From NCBI RefSeq assembly GCF_963678635.1, contig NC_087063.1:55891504-55955503 (forward strand): a DNA stretch of 64,000 bases, in the 5' to 3' direction. Made by a program: the position numbers and the translations under genes. A model generated the notes under the pieces. It had not been told where the DNA came from, made no database searches, and saw nothing but the letters and a program-made list of their open reading frames with translations. Source of the DNA: Symsagittifera roscoffensis. Lineage: Eukaryota; Xenacoelomorpha; Acoela; Convolutidae. This document shows, piece by piece, positions 33,536 through 45,520 of the stretch. Every line of letters starts with the position of its first letter. Position 1 is the stretch's first letter.

Positions 33536-34810
33536 CGACTTTCGATACAAAAGTAACGGAACATTTGTGCTCGGCGTGGGTTTTTTTTTCTTCGGACAAA
33601 TTTCGACTTTTTAACTAGCCATTTTTGACAGAATTTTTTTATATCTTTCGAAAGGTATTGTTGTCCTGAGCTCAAATTTGAAAAGATATTTCATCTGTGA
33701 TCATTTTTCGTAAAGTTACAGTGGTTGAAAGATTGCCATTTTGGCCATTTTGACCAATTTGGGACAATTAACGAGCGATATACAGTGCCGATTTAAATTC
33801 ACCGGACAAAACGCGTTAAACTTGAAATTTATAACGCGTTTTCCTCAAATTGGTCGAGTTTAGGTGAAAACTTATGAAGACAAAACTTGCTTAAAACTTA
33901 AGCAGAATTAATATGGTGTAATTTGTTTTGCGAAATTCGGGCCCAAAATTTTATTACCCCAAAAATGGGTCAATTTGGTTTTTCTTAGTTGATCAAAAAT
34001 TACGCCAAAAAAAATCATGTATCGATCACAGATACAATTATATCAAAGTGAGCCCCTTACGTAGTCCAACAAACTTTAAGAAGGGTATATTCTCTAGAAA
34101 AAAATTGCAAACCGTTTAAAAAATGTTTTTATATAAAAAGTTGGTCTTTTATATAGTAAAAACGACCTTTTTTGTCTATCAAACAAAAATAAATTAAATT
34201 ATACAATGTTTTGGAGAATAGACCCTTACTTAAGTTTGTTGGGCTACGTAAGGGGCCCACTGGATATTTTTGGCGTAATTTTTGAATAACTAATAAAAGC
34301 CAAAATGACCCACTTTTGGGGTAAAATTTCGGACCCGAATTTCGCAAAACAAATAACATCATATTAATTCTGCTAAATTTTAAGCATGTTTCGTCTTCAT
34401 AAGTTTTTTTTTCCTTAACTCAACCCAATTTGAGAAAAACGCGTTTTAAATTTCAAGTTTAACGTGTTTTGTCCGGTTAATTTAAATCAGCACTGTACTT
34501 CGCGCTATTAACGCGTAAGCGGAGAGTTAATCCGTCTTAGAAGTCGCTCCAAATTGGTTGAAAGAAGCTTATTTGCCATAATTGATTTGTTACAAGGAAC
34601 GAAATCTATCCTTTTGTACTTTACATGACGTTTGGGGCGATGATTTTCATTAAAAAAGTCAAATTTTAGAAGAAAAAAATTCATTTTATTTTATTTCATT
34701 CTTTTTTTTGTGTTATTTACAGCTCCATAAACCAAAAGGCAGTCGGAACATTCAGGGCTTCGCCCTGGTACGAGCAGTCTTGTTTCAGTTTTATGGTTTA
34801 ACGAGTGGTT
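33536..34810. repeat. Dispersed repeat family R1, copy interrupted by a MITE
   Basis: The left part (33536-33780: GTAACGGAACATTTGTGCTCG, TTTAACTAGCCATTTTTGAC) and the right part (34498-34810: CGCGCTATTAACGCGTAAGCG, GGGCTTCGCCCTGGTA) match 37378-37720 and other copies. The MITE 33783-34495 splits this copy. It is probably an old non-autonomous transposon. Confidence 0.7.
33783..34495. mobile_element. TA-flanked MITE (Tc1/mariner-like ends) nested in repeat R1
   Basis: The ends CAGTGCCGATTTAAA (33783) and TTTAAATCAGCACTG (to 34495) are inverted. They are flanked by TA at 33781-33782 and 34496-34497. The arms stay complementary for about 300 bases, for example CCTTACGTAGTCCAACAAAC against GTTTGTTGGGCTACGTAAGG. 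The CAGTGC start and TA target fit Tc1/mariner MITEs. The empty version of the site is seen at 37600-37640. Confidence 0.75.
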
Positions 34811-34986
34811 TCAAAAGTTTGATTATGGAAACCATATATGCTTGTCGTGGCTTAATTAGCCCGCGTGTGAGATTTCATAATAATCGGACAATGCGAACAG
34901 TATTTTCTGTGAAAAAACGCATGTGGGAGAAAAAGGAAAAAGAGCGCTCATTTCGACTAGGCATTAAACAGTGCGAATGGACGGAA

Positions 34987-35271
34987 CTAACTCGGGTCTG
35001 ACTTGACAATGATCCTGGTCCTTTCCCTCGTTACCTCAAAAGGTGCCAGCTGGTGTTGCGTCAGAGTATACTGCTGATAGTCTAGTTCCTCTTCTACTTC
35101 CTGTTTTTTATTCGCTGTTCTTATTGTTGTTGTCGTTGTTGCTGCTGTTTTTGTTTGTGTTGTTTTGTTCAGTATCTGCAGTTGGCCAATGTGAATGCCA
35201 GTTGGGACTGGGAAGGGCAATGACTCATACACTTCACCCACTGGGTCGAAGTTGAGGCCGATGTACGAGTC
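34987..35271 (-). CDS. Host exon of unknown gene
   Basis: The minus-strand acceptor CCCATTTAG precedes 94 open codons in phase 0, ending at TAG (34989-34987). Codon use is GC-richer than the flanks. The start (GLNFDPVGEVYESLPF, PVPTGIHIGQL) looks like folded protein. A threonine/alanine run (ATTTTT) and an acidic stretch (QEVEEELDYQQ) follow. A donor-like GAG|GTAACG at 35034 could instead end the exon there. It joins in phase with a possible donor in 36616-36459 (AAT|GTAACT). Family not recognised. Confidence 0.5.
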   Translation of the reverse strand, partial: DSYIGLNFDPVGEVYESLPFPVPTGIHIGQLQILNKTTQTKTAATTTTTIRTANKKQEVEEELDYQQYTLTQHQLAPFEVTRERTRIIVKSDPS

Positions 35272-36458
35272 CTAAATGGGAGATTTTATTTATAAGAAAA
35301 CATTTTTTGTATGGAGGGATTTAAATAGCAAGTGAAACAAAATTACCTCGGTATTTGTTGGGAATAACTATTTTGGAAAACGCAAGAAAAATTAACAATC
35401 AGGCAGATTTGTTAAAACTGAATAGCATATAATTTGAAATATTAAATTGAACTTTTTTTTACAAAAGCGAGTTTAAGTCATAGTTGTGTAAGAGTTGTTG
35501 TTTTCTCCAAATGAAAACAGTGACTAATAAACTGGTAAATTTTTAAAAGAAATCTCTGATGTCTTTAAAAATTTATCGGACACGTTTATAAAAAATTAAT
35601 AAAGTTTGAATCATTGACCCACCTGCAGTAGAAAAGTAGAAATTTATTGCTAAATATTTGTCTTTTCCAATTTTAAGCGTCTTAACATTGAGCGACAGAT
35701 TACATATGGATGCGTTCCATGGATAAATCCATAGCCATACGTAGTTCAATAAAGAGCCTGCCTATGCTATTGAAATATTATTGAGTACAGATGCATTTTT
35801 TGCAACATGACTAATCTGTCTTGAATTATGAGCTCTATTTTTTTTCAATTCAATTTCTTAACCGCTGAAAAAAGCCTGCAAAACATCAATTTTCAAAGAG
35901 AAAAATTATATTTGTGAATGATTTTTTCGAAGAAACAAATACTAACATGCTCTAAAATGTCCCTAAAAGAAATGAAAGAACCGAAAAACAAAAAACTTCA
36001 CTTTACTTCAACGGGTTTTAACAAAAAAAAATTTAACTAAACTGGGATCTCTCCAAATATTTCCTTTTTTTGCAAAGGGGGTTTCGCTGCGACTATATGC
36101 TTGATCATTGATTTTAATTGTTTATATGGGTCGTTATGCGGTACTAAATTCCGTAGGGTGGGGTGGGGGTGGGGTAGGTAAAGAGATCCAAAACTCAGTA
36201 CTACGCATGTGAGTTCACAGAGACTTAGGTTCCAAGACCTAATAAAATTTTCGGGCCTGCCTGGCTGATAAATTTTCATAACTATTAGCTTGCGCAATTA
36301 CAAAGGTTACTCAGTTTGATACGGCCCGCATCGGTTTCAAGTTTTAGTTGCAAATGAGAGAAATAACTCCATGCTGATTGCGCTAACAGCCGCATGCTAA
36401 GCGGCACGCGTGCAAGTAGGCCGGTCCCCAATTTTGATATACTTTCTAACAGACTTCG
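35272..36458. other. AT-rich DNA, probable intron
   Basis: No gene is seen. The G/T-run at 36153-36175 and a minus frame at 36297-36037 are not convincing. Confidence 0.35.
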
Positions 36459-36616
36459 TTAATTGTCCCAGTATCCCCCCATAAATTCCTTTGTAAATTG
36501 AGTTACATTTTCGGGGATGAAAATGCGGACGTCTACATCTTGTTCTGAGTTGTCGTCTTGATGGAACCAGTAGAACACTATATTGGTCCGATTGGAGTCC
36601 TCGGCTGCAAACTCAC
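36459..36616 (-). CDS. Host exon of unknown gene
   Basis: A strong acceptor TTTTTTTTCAG (to 36617) precedes two bases and 51 codons ending in TAA (36461-36459). The peptide is acidic and aromatic (NIVFYWFHQDDNSEQ, VRIFIPEN). Alternatively the donor AAT|GTAACT at 36506 joins it in phase to exon 35271-34987. Its incoming phase (one base needed) also fits the possible first exon 40476-40389, though the 3.8 kb between them holds repeats. Family unknown. Confidence 0.5.
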
Positions 36617-37364
36617 CTGAAAAAAAAATCATTCGGGCTGTTCAATAACGACCTCAGAATTGTCATGATTCGTTGGAATATTGGTATAAATTTTACTTAA
36701 GTAGAATCATTTTTAAATATTTATTTTCGAATTATATGTTATTGCCTTTCTCCATGATGGTGGCGTATTTCAAATGTTGTGTGTGCGGATTAGACATATA
36801 GTTATAACTTCTCTCCATAAATACGCGACAATATGATCGAGTGTTTCAACTAATACGAAGCTTGTCGAAACTCTTGCCTAACTTTAAAATTTTTTCAAAA
36901 AATTATCATTCCATGTTGTTTCAACCACGAAATGGAAAGGAGCTACATTGTCCTGTGTTTAAACATTTTTTGACATGTGAATCGAATCATGTCTACAAAG
37001 ACCAGGGGCGGATCTAGGATTTTCTCGAAGGGGGGTTGGAAAACTTTGAAACTTTTGTCGACTTTTTTTTCAAATCACTATAAAGACAAGTGAGCAAATT
37101 TTTGAAATAATTGGCCTGTTTTTACCGGCAAAGTTCTAAAAAAACAGGCAAAAAAGGCGGTTTTAAGCAATGTTGGAAAATTTTAACCAAAAATTGTGTT
37201 TTTTTGGCGCGCGCTCCACCCTTAAATTTAATATATATTGGCGCCAAAGGTGCTTTTAGAAAAAGAAAAATATAAGGGCCAGTAAGCCAAAAATGGATAT
37301 CCCAAAATAGTACAAAATAGGTTATAGTATGGGAAATATGCTTTCCCTCTTCCTATATTGACTT
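36617..37364. other. AT-rich DNA with one dispersed-repeat fragment
   Basis: GGCGGATCTAGGATTTTCTC (37010-37029) followed by a G-run matches 9650-9690. Nothing else is recognised. Confidence 0.4.
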
Positions 37365-37900
37365 TTTGTTCGAAAGTAACGAAAGTCGATACGAAAGTAA
37401 CGGAATATTTGTGCTCGGGATGGGTTTTTTTTTCTTCAGACAAATTTCGACTTTTTAACTAGCCATTTTGACGAAATTTTTTAATATCGTTCGAAAGATA
37501 TTGTTTTCTTGAGCTTGGATTTGAAAAGATATTTTACCTCTGATCATTTTTCTTAAGTTATGGGGGTTTAAAGACTGCCATTTCGGCCAATTTGGGACAA
37601 TTAACGCGCGATAAATTTCGCGCTATTAACGCGTAAGCGAGATTTGATCCGTCTTAGAAATCGTTCCAAATTGTTTCAAGGATGCTTTTATGCCATAATT
37701 GATTTGTTAATAGGCGCGAAATCTATCACTTTGTACTTAATATGTTTTTACATAAAATCTCAAATTTTTTTTATTAATATGAACATTGAAAATGGGGAGA
37801 AAATTTGTACCCGGGTGAAATTTACTTTTTTTTATTTTTGTTTTCCACGCAAAGTCAGTTACCAAAACTCTTCATTATAATTAATTATTATCCATGAAAC
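37365..37900. repeat. Dispersed repeat family R1, uninterrupted copy
   Basis: It shares GTAACGGAATATTTGTGCTCG, TTTAACTAGCCATTTTGAC, GGGACAATTAACGCGCGATA and CGCGCTATTAACGCGTAAGCG with 33536-34810, but lacks the MITE. It therefore shows the pre-insertion site. Confidence 0.7.
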
Positions 37901-38054
37901 TGAAGTGCGCAACTGCTTACTTTCTTAGCGGTAAGTTGGCTAAAAACCTCACATAAGTCGATCAGACTATGAAAAAGATGCATTGTTTTGAAATACAAGG
38001 CTGTTTTGCAATATTTAATACCCACTGTAATTGAAAGGGTATAATTTTTTTTTT

Positions 38055-39010
38055 GTTCCGACTTTTGAGGAAACTGCGTAATGTGTGTGCTTGGAGTGGT
38101 TTTTTATTCATTCAATTTTTGACTTTTTAACTACGCGTTTTTGTCGGAATTTTTCTAAAGCAATGATTTTGTTGCCTTGCGCTCATTTGATTCGAAATTT
38201 TTTTTGACTTTTGAATTTGTTTTTCTTTCTTGAAGAAATTTTTGGAATGCTGTATTTTAGTCCAATGAAATGATTTTTCAGCGTTCTTCTAGATCAATTT
38301 CCCGGATCACGCATAAAAGTCGGTCTGCTAGGTTTTTTTCAAATTTTGTTTTACAAAACTGTGTCTAATTTTGCACTCCCGCCACTCTAGTTGTCATTAG
38401 CTTTGTGTTTAGCTCTTTATGGAGTACCCCGCCTCGAATTTTAATGGATAATAATCGATTTCGAACATTTTTTTTATGGCAAATGAAGCCGTCATTTTTA
38501 ACGATTTCCGATAACAAACCTTTATTCATGAACTCCAATATTCTTTGGACTTTCGGAAAAAAAAGGGAATATTTATGCTTGGGGTGGTTTTTTTATTGAG
38601 ACAATTTTGAATTTTTTAATTAAGCAATTTTGACGTTTTTTTTCATGCCATCTTAAAGATGTTAAAATACATAGCTCAAATTTAAAAAGATACCTCACTT
38701 GTGATTCTTTTGCAAAGTTATTGCTATTTTGTCAATTGGGATAATTAACACTCAATATATTGCGTTCTTGTGACACGCGTAAGCGGTAAACTAATACGTC
38801 CCAAATTGCAATTGAGGCCAGCAATTTTTTCCCATCAAAACAATATAGCCAACGCTTGTATTTTATATAGCGTTTGGGGGGATATATAGATTGAACTAAA
38901 ATGAAAAAAAAAAAACGTTTTGTTTTGTCGATTATTTGTCAATTTATTAAGCGAAATTTTTTCAATTGGCCTTAAAGTCAGGGCTTCACCTTGATTTACC
39001 AGCAGTCTTT
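38055..39010. repeat. Dispersed repeat family R1, two diverged adjacent copies
   Basis: One copy (38055-38240) keeps only the left part. The second (38540-39010) keeps GGGTGGTTTTTT, TTTAATTAAGCAATTTTGACG, ACACGCGTAAGCGG and the right end CAGGGCTTCACCTTGAT. Both are diverged and non-coding. Confidence 0.6.
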
Positions 39011-40388
39011 TTGTGTCTTTTCACAATTCACAAAAAGCAAGCCACAAAGATAGCCAGCTGCTGTGCAAGTACCACAGAATGTTCCGACGATATTCATTAA
39101 AAAAATTTTTCTAAAAAAAATTTTCTTCGATATAGTGTCGTTGCTATCGGGTGTTTTGATTCGAGAAGCATACGATTGCATAAAAAATTGGCGAATTAGG
39201 CATGATTGACAAAATTGTTTGAAAAAATTAATACCAAACAAAAAAGTACAAAAAAATTTAAGAAATTATTTTTTATGGTTTTTTGTACAATATTTTTACC
39301 AAAAAACAACCTTTTTAGTCAAATAGAGGCTGAAAAAACATCCAAATTTTGACTTCTTGATGATAAAACCAAGTTTTTGTGAGCCTCAAATTATAACAAA
39401 AAAATTAACTTCCATATAACAAACGTTACTTCGATGACGTTTTACGCTCGAAATTGAACTAAGAGTCAAAAACTTTAGACCAGTTTTCTCAACACAGGGA
39501 AACATTTCGAAAGTTTTTTTAATTTCAGTCACATCACGTCTGAAAGAGCTTTAAAATGATAGACCACTCAACAACGGTGATTATTTGAGGTGGTTGATTT
39601 TGCGTGTAAAAAAAGAAAAGAAAAGAAAAACCAAAACACACCCGAAAGCAAAATTTTTCGTCATTTTTGATTGTCGGAACAAAAATTTCAAGGCTATGCA
39701 ATGATATTTTGCCTCTTTCAGTGCAATGTAGTAGGTAGCTCCCTTAAATTTCCATAGGGGGTTGATTTCTGAGACCGATTGGTTGGATATGCAGCGGATT
39801 GATGCGCAAATGAAACTTAGCGCGCCTAAAAATTTCCAAACTAGCATTTCCTAAGTTCCCATACCCTAGTCCAAAATGATCGCAGGTGAAGGTAGCTTTA
39901 ATTATGAGATCAAGGTATCAACTTCTTTCAAACTGATATAAGAAATTAGGTCAAACATTGTGTTGTTGAAATTAGTCATTGCAGAACACCAAAAGAGCAG
40001 CAACATTTCAATCAGGCTATACCAGAAGTCATTTGTTCTTTTATCTCTGTCGGTTTCATGAATAGTTGGAAAAAATACTTCGTTCAATAAACTGGAAAAT
40101 TATTCACTTTTAATAAGGTTTTAATCGTTAAAAAGGAATTGCTTGATCAAAAAATATCTGCTCTCCTGATCTTATGCATTGACTAGCTTTCAAAATTTTA
40201 ACATTTCAAACAATCCGATGCAGCCGAATCTTTAATATTGTAGTTGATGTAAAACACGATGTAATTGAAAAAAAATGTCAGAAGTTTGACAAAACTTTGA
40301 AATGGCTGACCGACTAAACAGATTGGATAGGAAAAACACAAAGAATTGAGGAAATAGCATTAGGCAACAAAGACCCGCAGTTATTTAC
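39011..40388. other. AT-rich DNA, no supported gene
   Basis: Minus frames at 39241-38996, 39847-39581 and 40087-39902 were examined. The last has an acceptor-like TTTTCCAG just upstream, but its phase does not join the exon at 40476-40389. Confidence 0.35.
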
Positions 40389-40476
40389 CTGTTGTATCGT
40401 CACGACAATCTTGTTCGCTGGCTACAGTTTCAATTTTTTCTCCTTTTTCTGGACACCTTCCAGAGGAAACTTCCAT
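40389..40476 (-). CDS. Possible first coding exon, unknown gene
   Basis: An ATG at 40476 in good context (ACAAATATGG) opens 29 codons plus one base and ends at donor ACAG|GTAAAT (40388). The peptide is hydrophilic and acidic (GEKIETVASEQDCRDD). The composition is less AT-rich than the surroundings. No downstream exon is proven; exon 36616-36459 fits in phase. Low certainty. Confidence 0.35.
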
Positions 40477-41288
40477 ATTTGTAATTGCAGCAGTTGTAAT
40501 CAACTAGATTTTTATGACTCGAGAGCTGAGGTTAACGTTATTTTCAGAATTCCATCTTTAGTTTTATTATTACTCATTTTGAGGTATATTCAAAAGTTTG
40601 TAGATAAAAAATCGTCCAGAAAAGCTATGTACATTGTTTTTTCTTTCTAAGTTTTTATTGATTTTTATTGATTGATAATAATATCTGTTTGAGCCGCTTA
40701 TGAATAGTTTTATGTTTTCTAATGTGCAAATGCGGTGAGCAAAATCTATCAGTTGAATATTTTTATGAGAGCTTTGGCTTCTAATCCAAACGCAGTTTGT
40801 ATCTTACCTACGTTTGAGAGTCACTCTTACCATGCGTGTCAGATAAATCTGTTTGTACATTAAACGAGAAAAATTGCTGGCTTTTGTACTACAATGATGT
40901 GTTTAATATAATAGTTCAATTATACGTTGTTTTTATTTCTCTGATATTAATCGTTGTTTAGAAAAATCTGAATGTTTTGAAGGTTTCGGAACACGTTTAG
41001 TAGCTTTAGTATAATTTTAATACATACGGACAAAACTGCTCGTGTCCGAGCTCGTGACTACCTCTGAAATTTTTAGAGTAATTTTGATTAAAAAACTTGT
41101 AATTTTTAAAAGATTTTTTAAAAAAGTCAATTTATTGTGAATATCTTTCGACCTCTAGCTATGTTAAAGTATGAAGTGAGGTATTTAACGTCTATAAAAA
41201 TATTTTTAAAACCAAAAAAATTGCGTTACAACTAAAATAATTTTAATTTGGAAACATTTCTGAGACGATGGTTTAAAAAGCAGCTTAC

Positions 41289-41543
41289 GCGCGTTTGTAG
41301 CACGAGTTATGTCGTGCGTTAGGGGCACATTGCACCGTTTTATGGCCTTCAATTTGAGTTATATCATTGCAAGAATGGCATTCAATCTCCTGCCATGGCA
41401 ATCGAAAATAGTGAGGACAAGCTTGACCCCTAGCTTCAGGTCTGCCGTAGCCTATGACCGATTTCGGCTGCAGCGGTAGTACCTCGTGAAAGTTATAGGC
41501 ACAAAAAATGCAGGAGTAAGCTTTGCTTACAAAAATCAATTTT
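41289..41543 (-). CDS. Cysteine-rich exon, unknown extracellular-type protein
   Basis: The acceptor TGTTTCCAG (to 41544) precedes one base, 84 codons and two bases. The donor-like GC|GTAAGC follows at 41288; without splicing the frame stops at 41285. Eight cysteines occur (CIFC, QAC, ECHSC, VQC, NSC) with charged and aromatic spacers, as in small disulphide-rich secreted or GPI-anchored domains. Codon use is GC-rich relative to the flanks. No signal peptide is in this exon, and flanking exons were not found. The family is not recognised. Confidence 0.45.
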
Positions 41544-41599
41544 CTGGAAACATAAAGTCGATCTCAAAGTCAAGAAATAAAAATCAATCTGAAGATGCT

Positions 41600-42060
41600 T
41601 TTGTTTTTATTTAAAAAAAGTTTTCACGGAAGACGCAGAAGTATTCCACAGAATATGTATGTTTGGAATGGTTGATATACCATCTGAAAATGGTTGCCCT
41701 GATCTTAAATTAAAATAAAACCACCTAGATCTTTTTTGCAAAAACTTGAAATCTTGAAATTGCTAATTTGGGCGATTTGGATTAGTTAACGCGCGATCTA
41801 ATTTGAGTTGAGGCTAGTCACTTTGTGTTATTTTTAGAATGCGAGCAGCTAAATGTATTTTTTTTGTACTCCAACCTGGCATGTAAGCATAAAAAGAAGC
41901 CAAAACTGATTTCTTTTCTACGTTTTTTTAACAATTATGTATCAGACTTTTTCGAATCAAAAACATAGTCTTCAGCTTTAAGGATCATACCGAATCTCAG
42001 AGCTTTGCCCTGATATACCGGCAGCCTTGTTTGTCAAATAGATTCAAGTTTTAAACTGGC
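41600..42060. repeat. Dispersed repeat family R1, diverged copy
   Basis: It carries GGAATGGTTGATA, TTAGTTAACGCGCGATCTAA and the right end CAGAGCTTTGCCCTGATATAC. The right part is inside the tandem unit and is repeated at about 45640. Confidence 0.5.
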
Positions 42061-45000
42061 AGTTTAAGTGCAGTTTTTTTCCAGTCAAAATGTGTTGGAT
42101 GCCTTGAGCACAAAATCAAAAAATGAAAAGTTGTATGCTTGATTGATTTTAACAATAACTAAAACTATAAGAAATTTGTATTTTTGGCCAATTTAGAAAT
42201 AACTATTGTGCGATAGTTACCAGTGTTATATACCGCGTATCGGAAGCTTGCAGCAAGCTCAAAAACCAATTGAAAAAGAGTTGGAGCAAATGAGTATTGA
42301 AAAACTGGCAAAAACTTGTTGCACTTTTAAAAAATGAAAATACTTTCAGACGTTCAAAAAAATTACGGAATATGAAAACGATAGAAAAAGCAAAAATCCC
42401 AAATTCTTGCTGATGGCCATCCATTGCAACAACAAAAACAATGATGGGGCTGCGTTCGACGAGAAAGAGAAAAAACAAATTCCAGTCTCGTCATTGATTC
42501 ACCAACTTTGATTGTTAAATTAAATCTACTGCTCATAAAAACAAAATTTGATATATTTTTTGCCAACAAATATCATACAAAAAAACCTGAGCAGCAATTC
42601 ATTTTGGAAAGCAACAGTTGCGAGCAATCTCGGGAAGAGCTTTGAAATTTTTATTGGTAGCTTTGAAGCAAGTTAACAATAAACTACACGGGTTGACCAA
42701 AAATACTAGTCATACAATTTCCATATATGAGAAGTTGCTAGACATACACTTTCCATACAAGTCCATACGTTTAGAAAATTGTATGGAAATTGTATGAATA
42801 GTGTTTTTTTATAGAAAACAAAAAAAACTCGAATTCTCAATTGTAGCAGCCCAAAAAATGCTTACATGTTTTGCCAGCAGTTGCATTGATTATTCAAAGC
42901 TTTTTTTCACAAAAATTAAGAACAAATGCTAGTCGTACAATTTCCATATATGGAAATTGTATGACTAGCATTTATTTTTTTTTCATACCATTTTTTCCTT
43001 TTTTTTAGGAAGAGATACCAAAACAACAATAAAATACCTTTAAAACTCGATTAAACTCATTTTCCCAAAAATGTATAAAAATTGAATGACTAGCATTTTA
43101 CCATAGACTAAGTGTATGAAATTGTATGATTAGCATTCTCGGTCCTTGGAGGTCAACCCGGGTATTTAAACCTAACAGCTAATTTTTTCCCCAAATCAAG
43201 AATAATGAAGACAAAATTATCTTTAGGAAAAAAAATGGTCTGTCACTAGTGTCTCAAAAAACTTGTAGCAATTAGATTTTGTACCGTTGTTGAAAATACT
43301 AATTCGATACTTGAATTAGGAGAATAGAGAAAGAGACAACTGATTTAAGTAAGATCAAACGAGACGATGTTTTAGGTGAAATCCAAAGGTGGCACACAAT
43401 CCGAAGTCCAAACAACTGCTATGAAAATGAAACGAAATGATTGACAAAAGGAAATGTCTAGAACTAAACAGACTTAGATCACTGATTTAGCACTATGACT
43501 TACCCTCTTGTAAAATTTGAATAACTGCACTGGTAATGATTTAAATAACTGCACTGGTAATGATTTGGATAAATTTAAGTACTCAATGAAAGTTTTTGAA
43601 CGCAAAGCTTAGCTCGGTCCCGCCGATCCTAGTTGACATAAAGCACTGAGACTAAGGCACTAACTGTGTAACATACCAATTTTTTTTTCATCCGCTAAAG
43701 TTTTTGAACGTCGCCTATTTGCCCCTTTCACTCATCTCTTTTTTCTTGAATACGTCCTCGAGATATGTGGTCAATCATGACCCCACCCATTTTCGTGACT
43801 GCCGTTCTTTTTCTGCTCAATTTTCTCGAATTCGTATCATTTTCCGAGTCTTGACTCGAATACGAGACTAGCCGTTGTTTTGCCGCTCGCTTTTTCCTTT
43901 CGCCCGCCGCCGGTACTGTTTTCGACGTCGTCTCCTGTGTGTCGTCCTCTTCACCGATTCTTGCTTCCGTTCCCCTCTTTTTAATTGCTTTCCCGCTCCC
44001 TTCCCCATCGCCGACGTGCCCGCCTCCTCGTTCTGCTCTCCCGCCAATTCTAGTGTCGCTCGCTCAGTCTCGGTTCGTCCTTCGCGCATGGTCTCAGTTT
44101 TTCCGTCGCTCGGTTCTGCCTGTATTTCGGGCAAATGTGCCTATGGCAGTTTTCTGCCGATCCTTCTTGTAGCCAACGGTTGGCTTTCGCTGTCTGATTC
44201 CGACTCCTGATGTGCTTGCTCGCCTATAGTGATCGCTCTGCCTCGTTTCGTAACCGATTTTTTCCGCTTCTTAGACTCTGCAATCGCAATTTTCTTGCGT
44301 AAGCCCGCTGGCGTGGGCGGCTTAGGGAGCCCTGTTGTTCGCTTTTTCGGAGTAGTGGTCTTACGAACTGCAACCTCGGATTTCCTAAGCAAGGTACCAT
44401 GATTTATTTTCAGTGTGTGCGTACTTTCCGCGACAATTTTGGTATTCAATTTCCTGTACCTGCTTAGATTCCAATCCCCAGTGCGATGAAACACTGTACG
44501 GGATGGTCCAGTTTCGTCGCCCCTGTCCTTGAAAGGATGTAGCCGTTGGCTCATCTACCTGACTTACAGCCTGCCTTTGGGTTAGGATCAGCGAATGATT
44601 TCGCCCGGCGTCCCCCCGTACTCGTTGTCCGATCTCATGCCCCAATGAAAGTCCGCCGGCCTCGGAGTTTTCTGGGCTTCGGCGTCTAAACATGCAGATT
44701 TAGATTTTTTATCATTCGACTAATTCAAGTTTTTTAGAGATGGTTTTTTTAGTCAGATTTCAGAGTACTGTGTTGGCCTCCCTGCCGTGATGTGCGTCGA
44801 ATGGCGTTATTTTTAGTGTTGCTTTTGGTGAAAATCTTAGTGCTCCCAGTGCTCGTTCCATCGGAGCAGTTTGTTTTGCATACCATCCCGGATGTCCATC
44901 ACAAAAATCTATCCACTGCTACTATCACATACTTTTTCGATTCCTGTAAGTAAATGATAGGCCCCCAAAAATCTAGCTGAATCGCCTCATTCGGCTCTTT

Positions 45001-45520
45001 AGGTTCAAGTATCTTGCATAAATTTCCTTTAGAACACATAGGTTTTAGATTCCTACGGCGAGTATGCACTCCTGACAATTTTCGGCCATGATGGCGATAT
45101 TTCTGTGCTTGTAAGATACCAAATATCCTTAGCCGCCGCAAATACATTGCTTTTTCTATGTTGGTAATAATGTAATCGATTGTTTATAGCTGTATGTAAC
45201 GAATTTGGAACAACTAATTTATCGTCCATCCAAAATCAATTATCATTAATATGAAAATCATTTACAAATTGAGCCTAATATCGATTCATGGCATATATTT
45301 TGATGCAGTATCCGGGTCTTTAGATTTAATAAGTTGATAAATAGCTTCGATCTGGGGGTCTGAGGGATATTGCGATTCAATGAACCGTAGGTTGAAAAAT
45401 TCTGATAATGCTGTAGTTTTTGAGACAACTTTGCAAGTTCGAGGACTTACCGACATAATTGTATTAACTGGGTTAACCGTTGGAAATATTTCGCCGGGAA
45501 AGTTTGATGGAATTGATAAG
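41888..45520. repeat. Tandem segmental duplication, unit 1 (3633 bp)
   Basis: It matches 45521-49155 nearly base for base, with a handful of substitutions and one-base indels. The junction shares TAAG: TGTAAG|CATAAAAAG at 41888, GATAAG|CATAAAAAG at 45521 and GATAAG|ACGG at 49155. The unit contains the end of an R1 repeat, a MITE and broken pol fragments of an LTR element on the minus strand. Confidence 0.95.
42687..43162. mobile_element. TA-flanked MITE with palindromic core (copy 1)
   Basis: The inverted ends are CACGGGTTGACC (42687) and GGTCAACCCGGG (to 43162), with TA at 42685-42686 and 43163-43164. The core near 42923-42976 is a 50-base near-palindrome around TTCCATATATGGAA with ATGCTAGTC arms. 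ACTAGTCATACAATTTCC-like words recur throughout. Confidence 0.7.

Noticed and set aside
39902-40094. Hydrophobic minus-strand exon after TTTTCCAG
   Set aside because: It does not join exon 40476-40389 in phase, and the intervening frame needs a weak donor. AT-rich chance frames explain it as well.
42203-42569. Minus-strand 91- and 68-codon frames (repeated at 45836-46202)
   Set aside because: F-rich low-complexity translation in AT-rich DNA. The plus strand reads equally well as broken pieces; no family.
43875-44210. Plus-strand frames of 111 and 77 codons (and copies at 47510-47845)
   Set aside because: They are antisense to the basic tail of the minus-strand pol remnant; the R/S/P/F-rich composition is that of a shadow.
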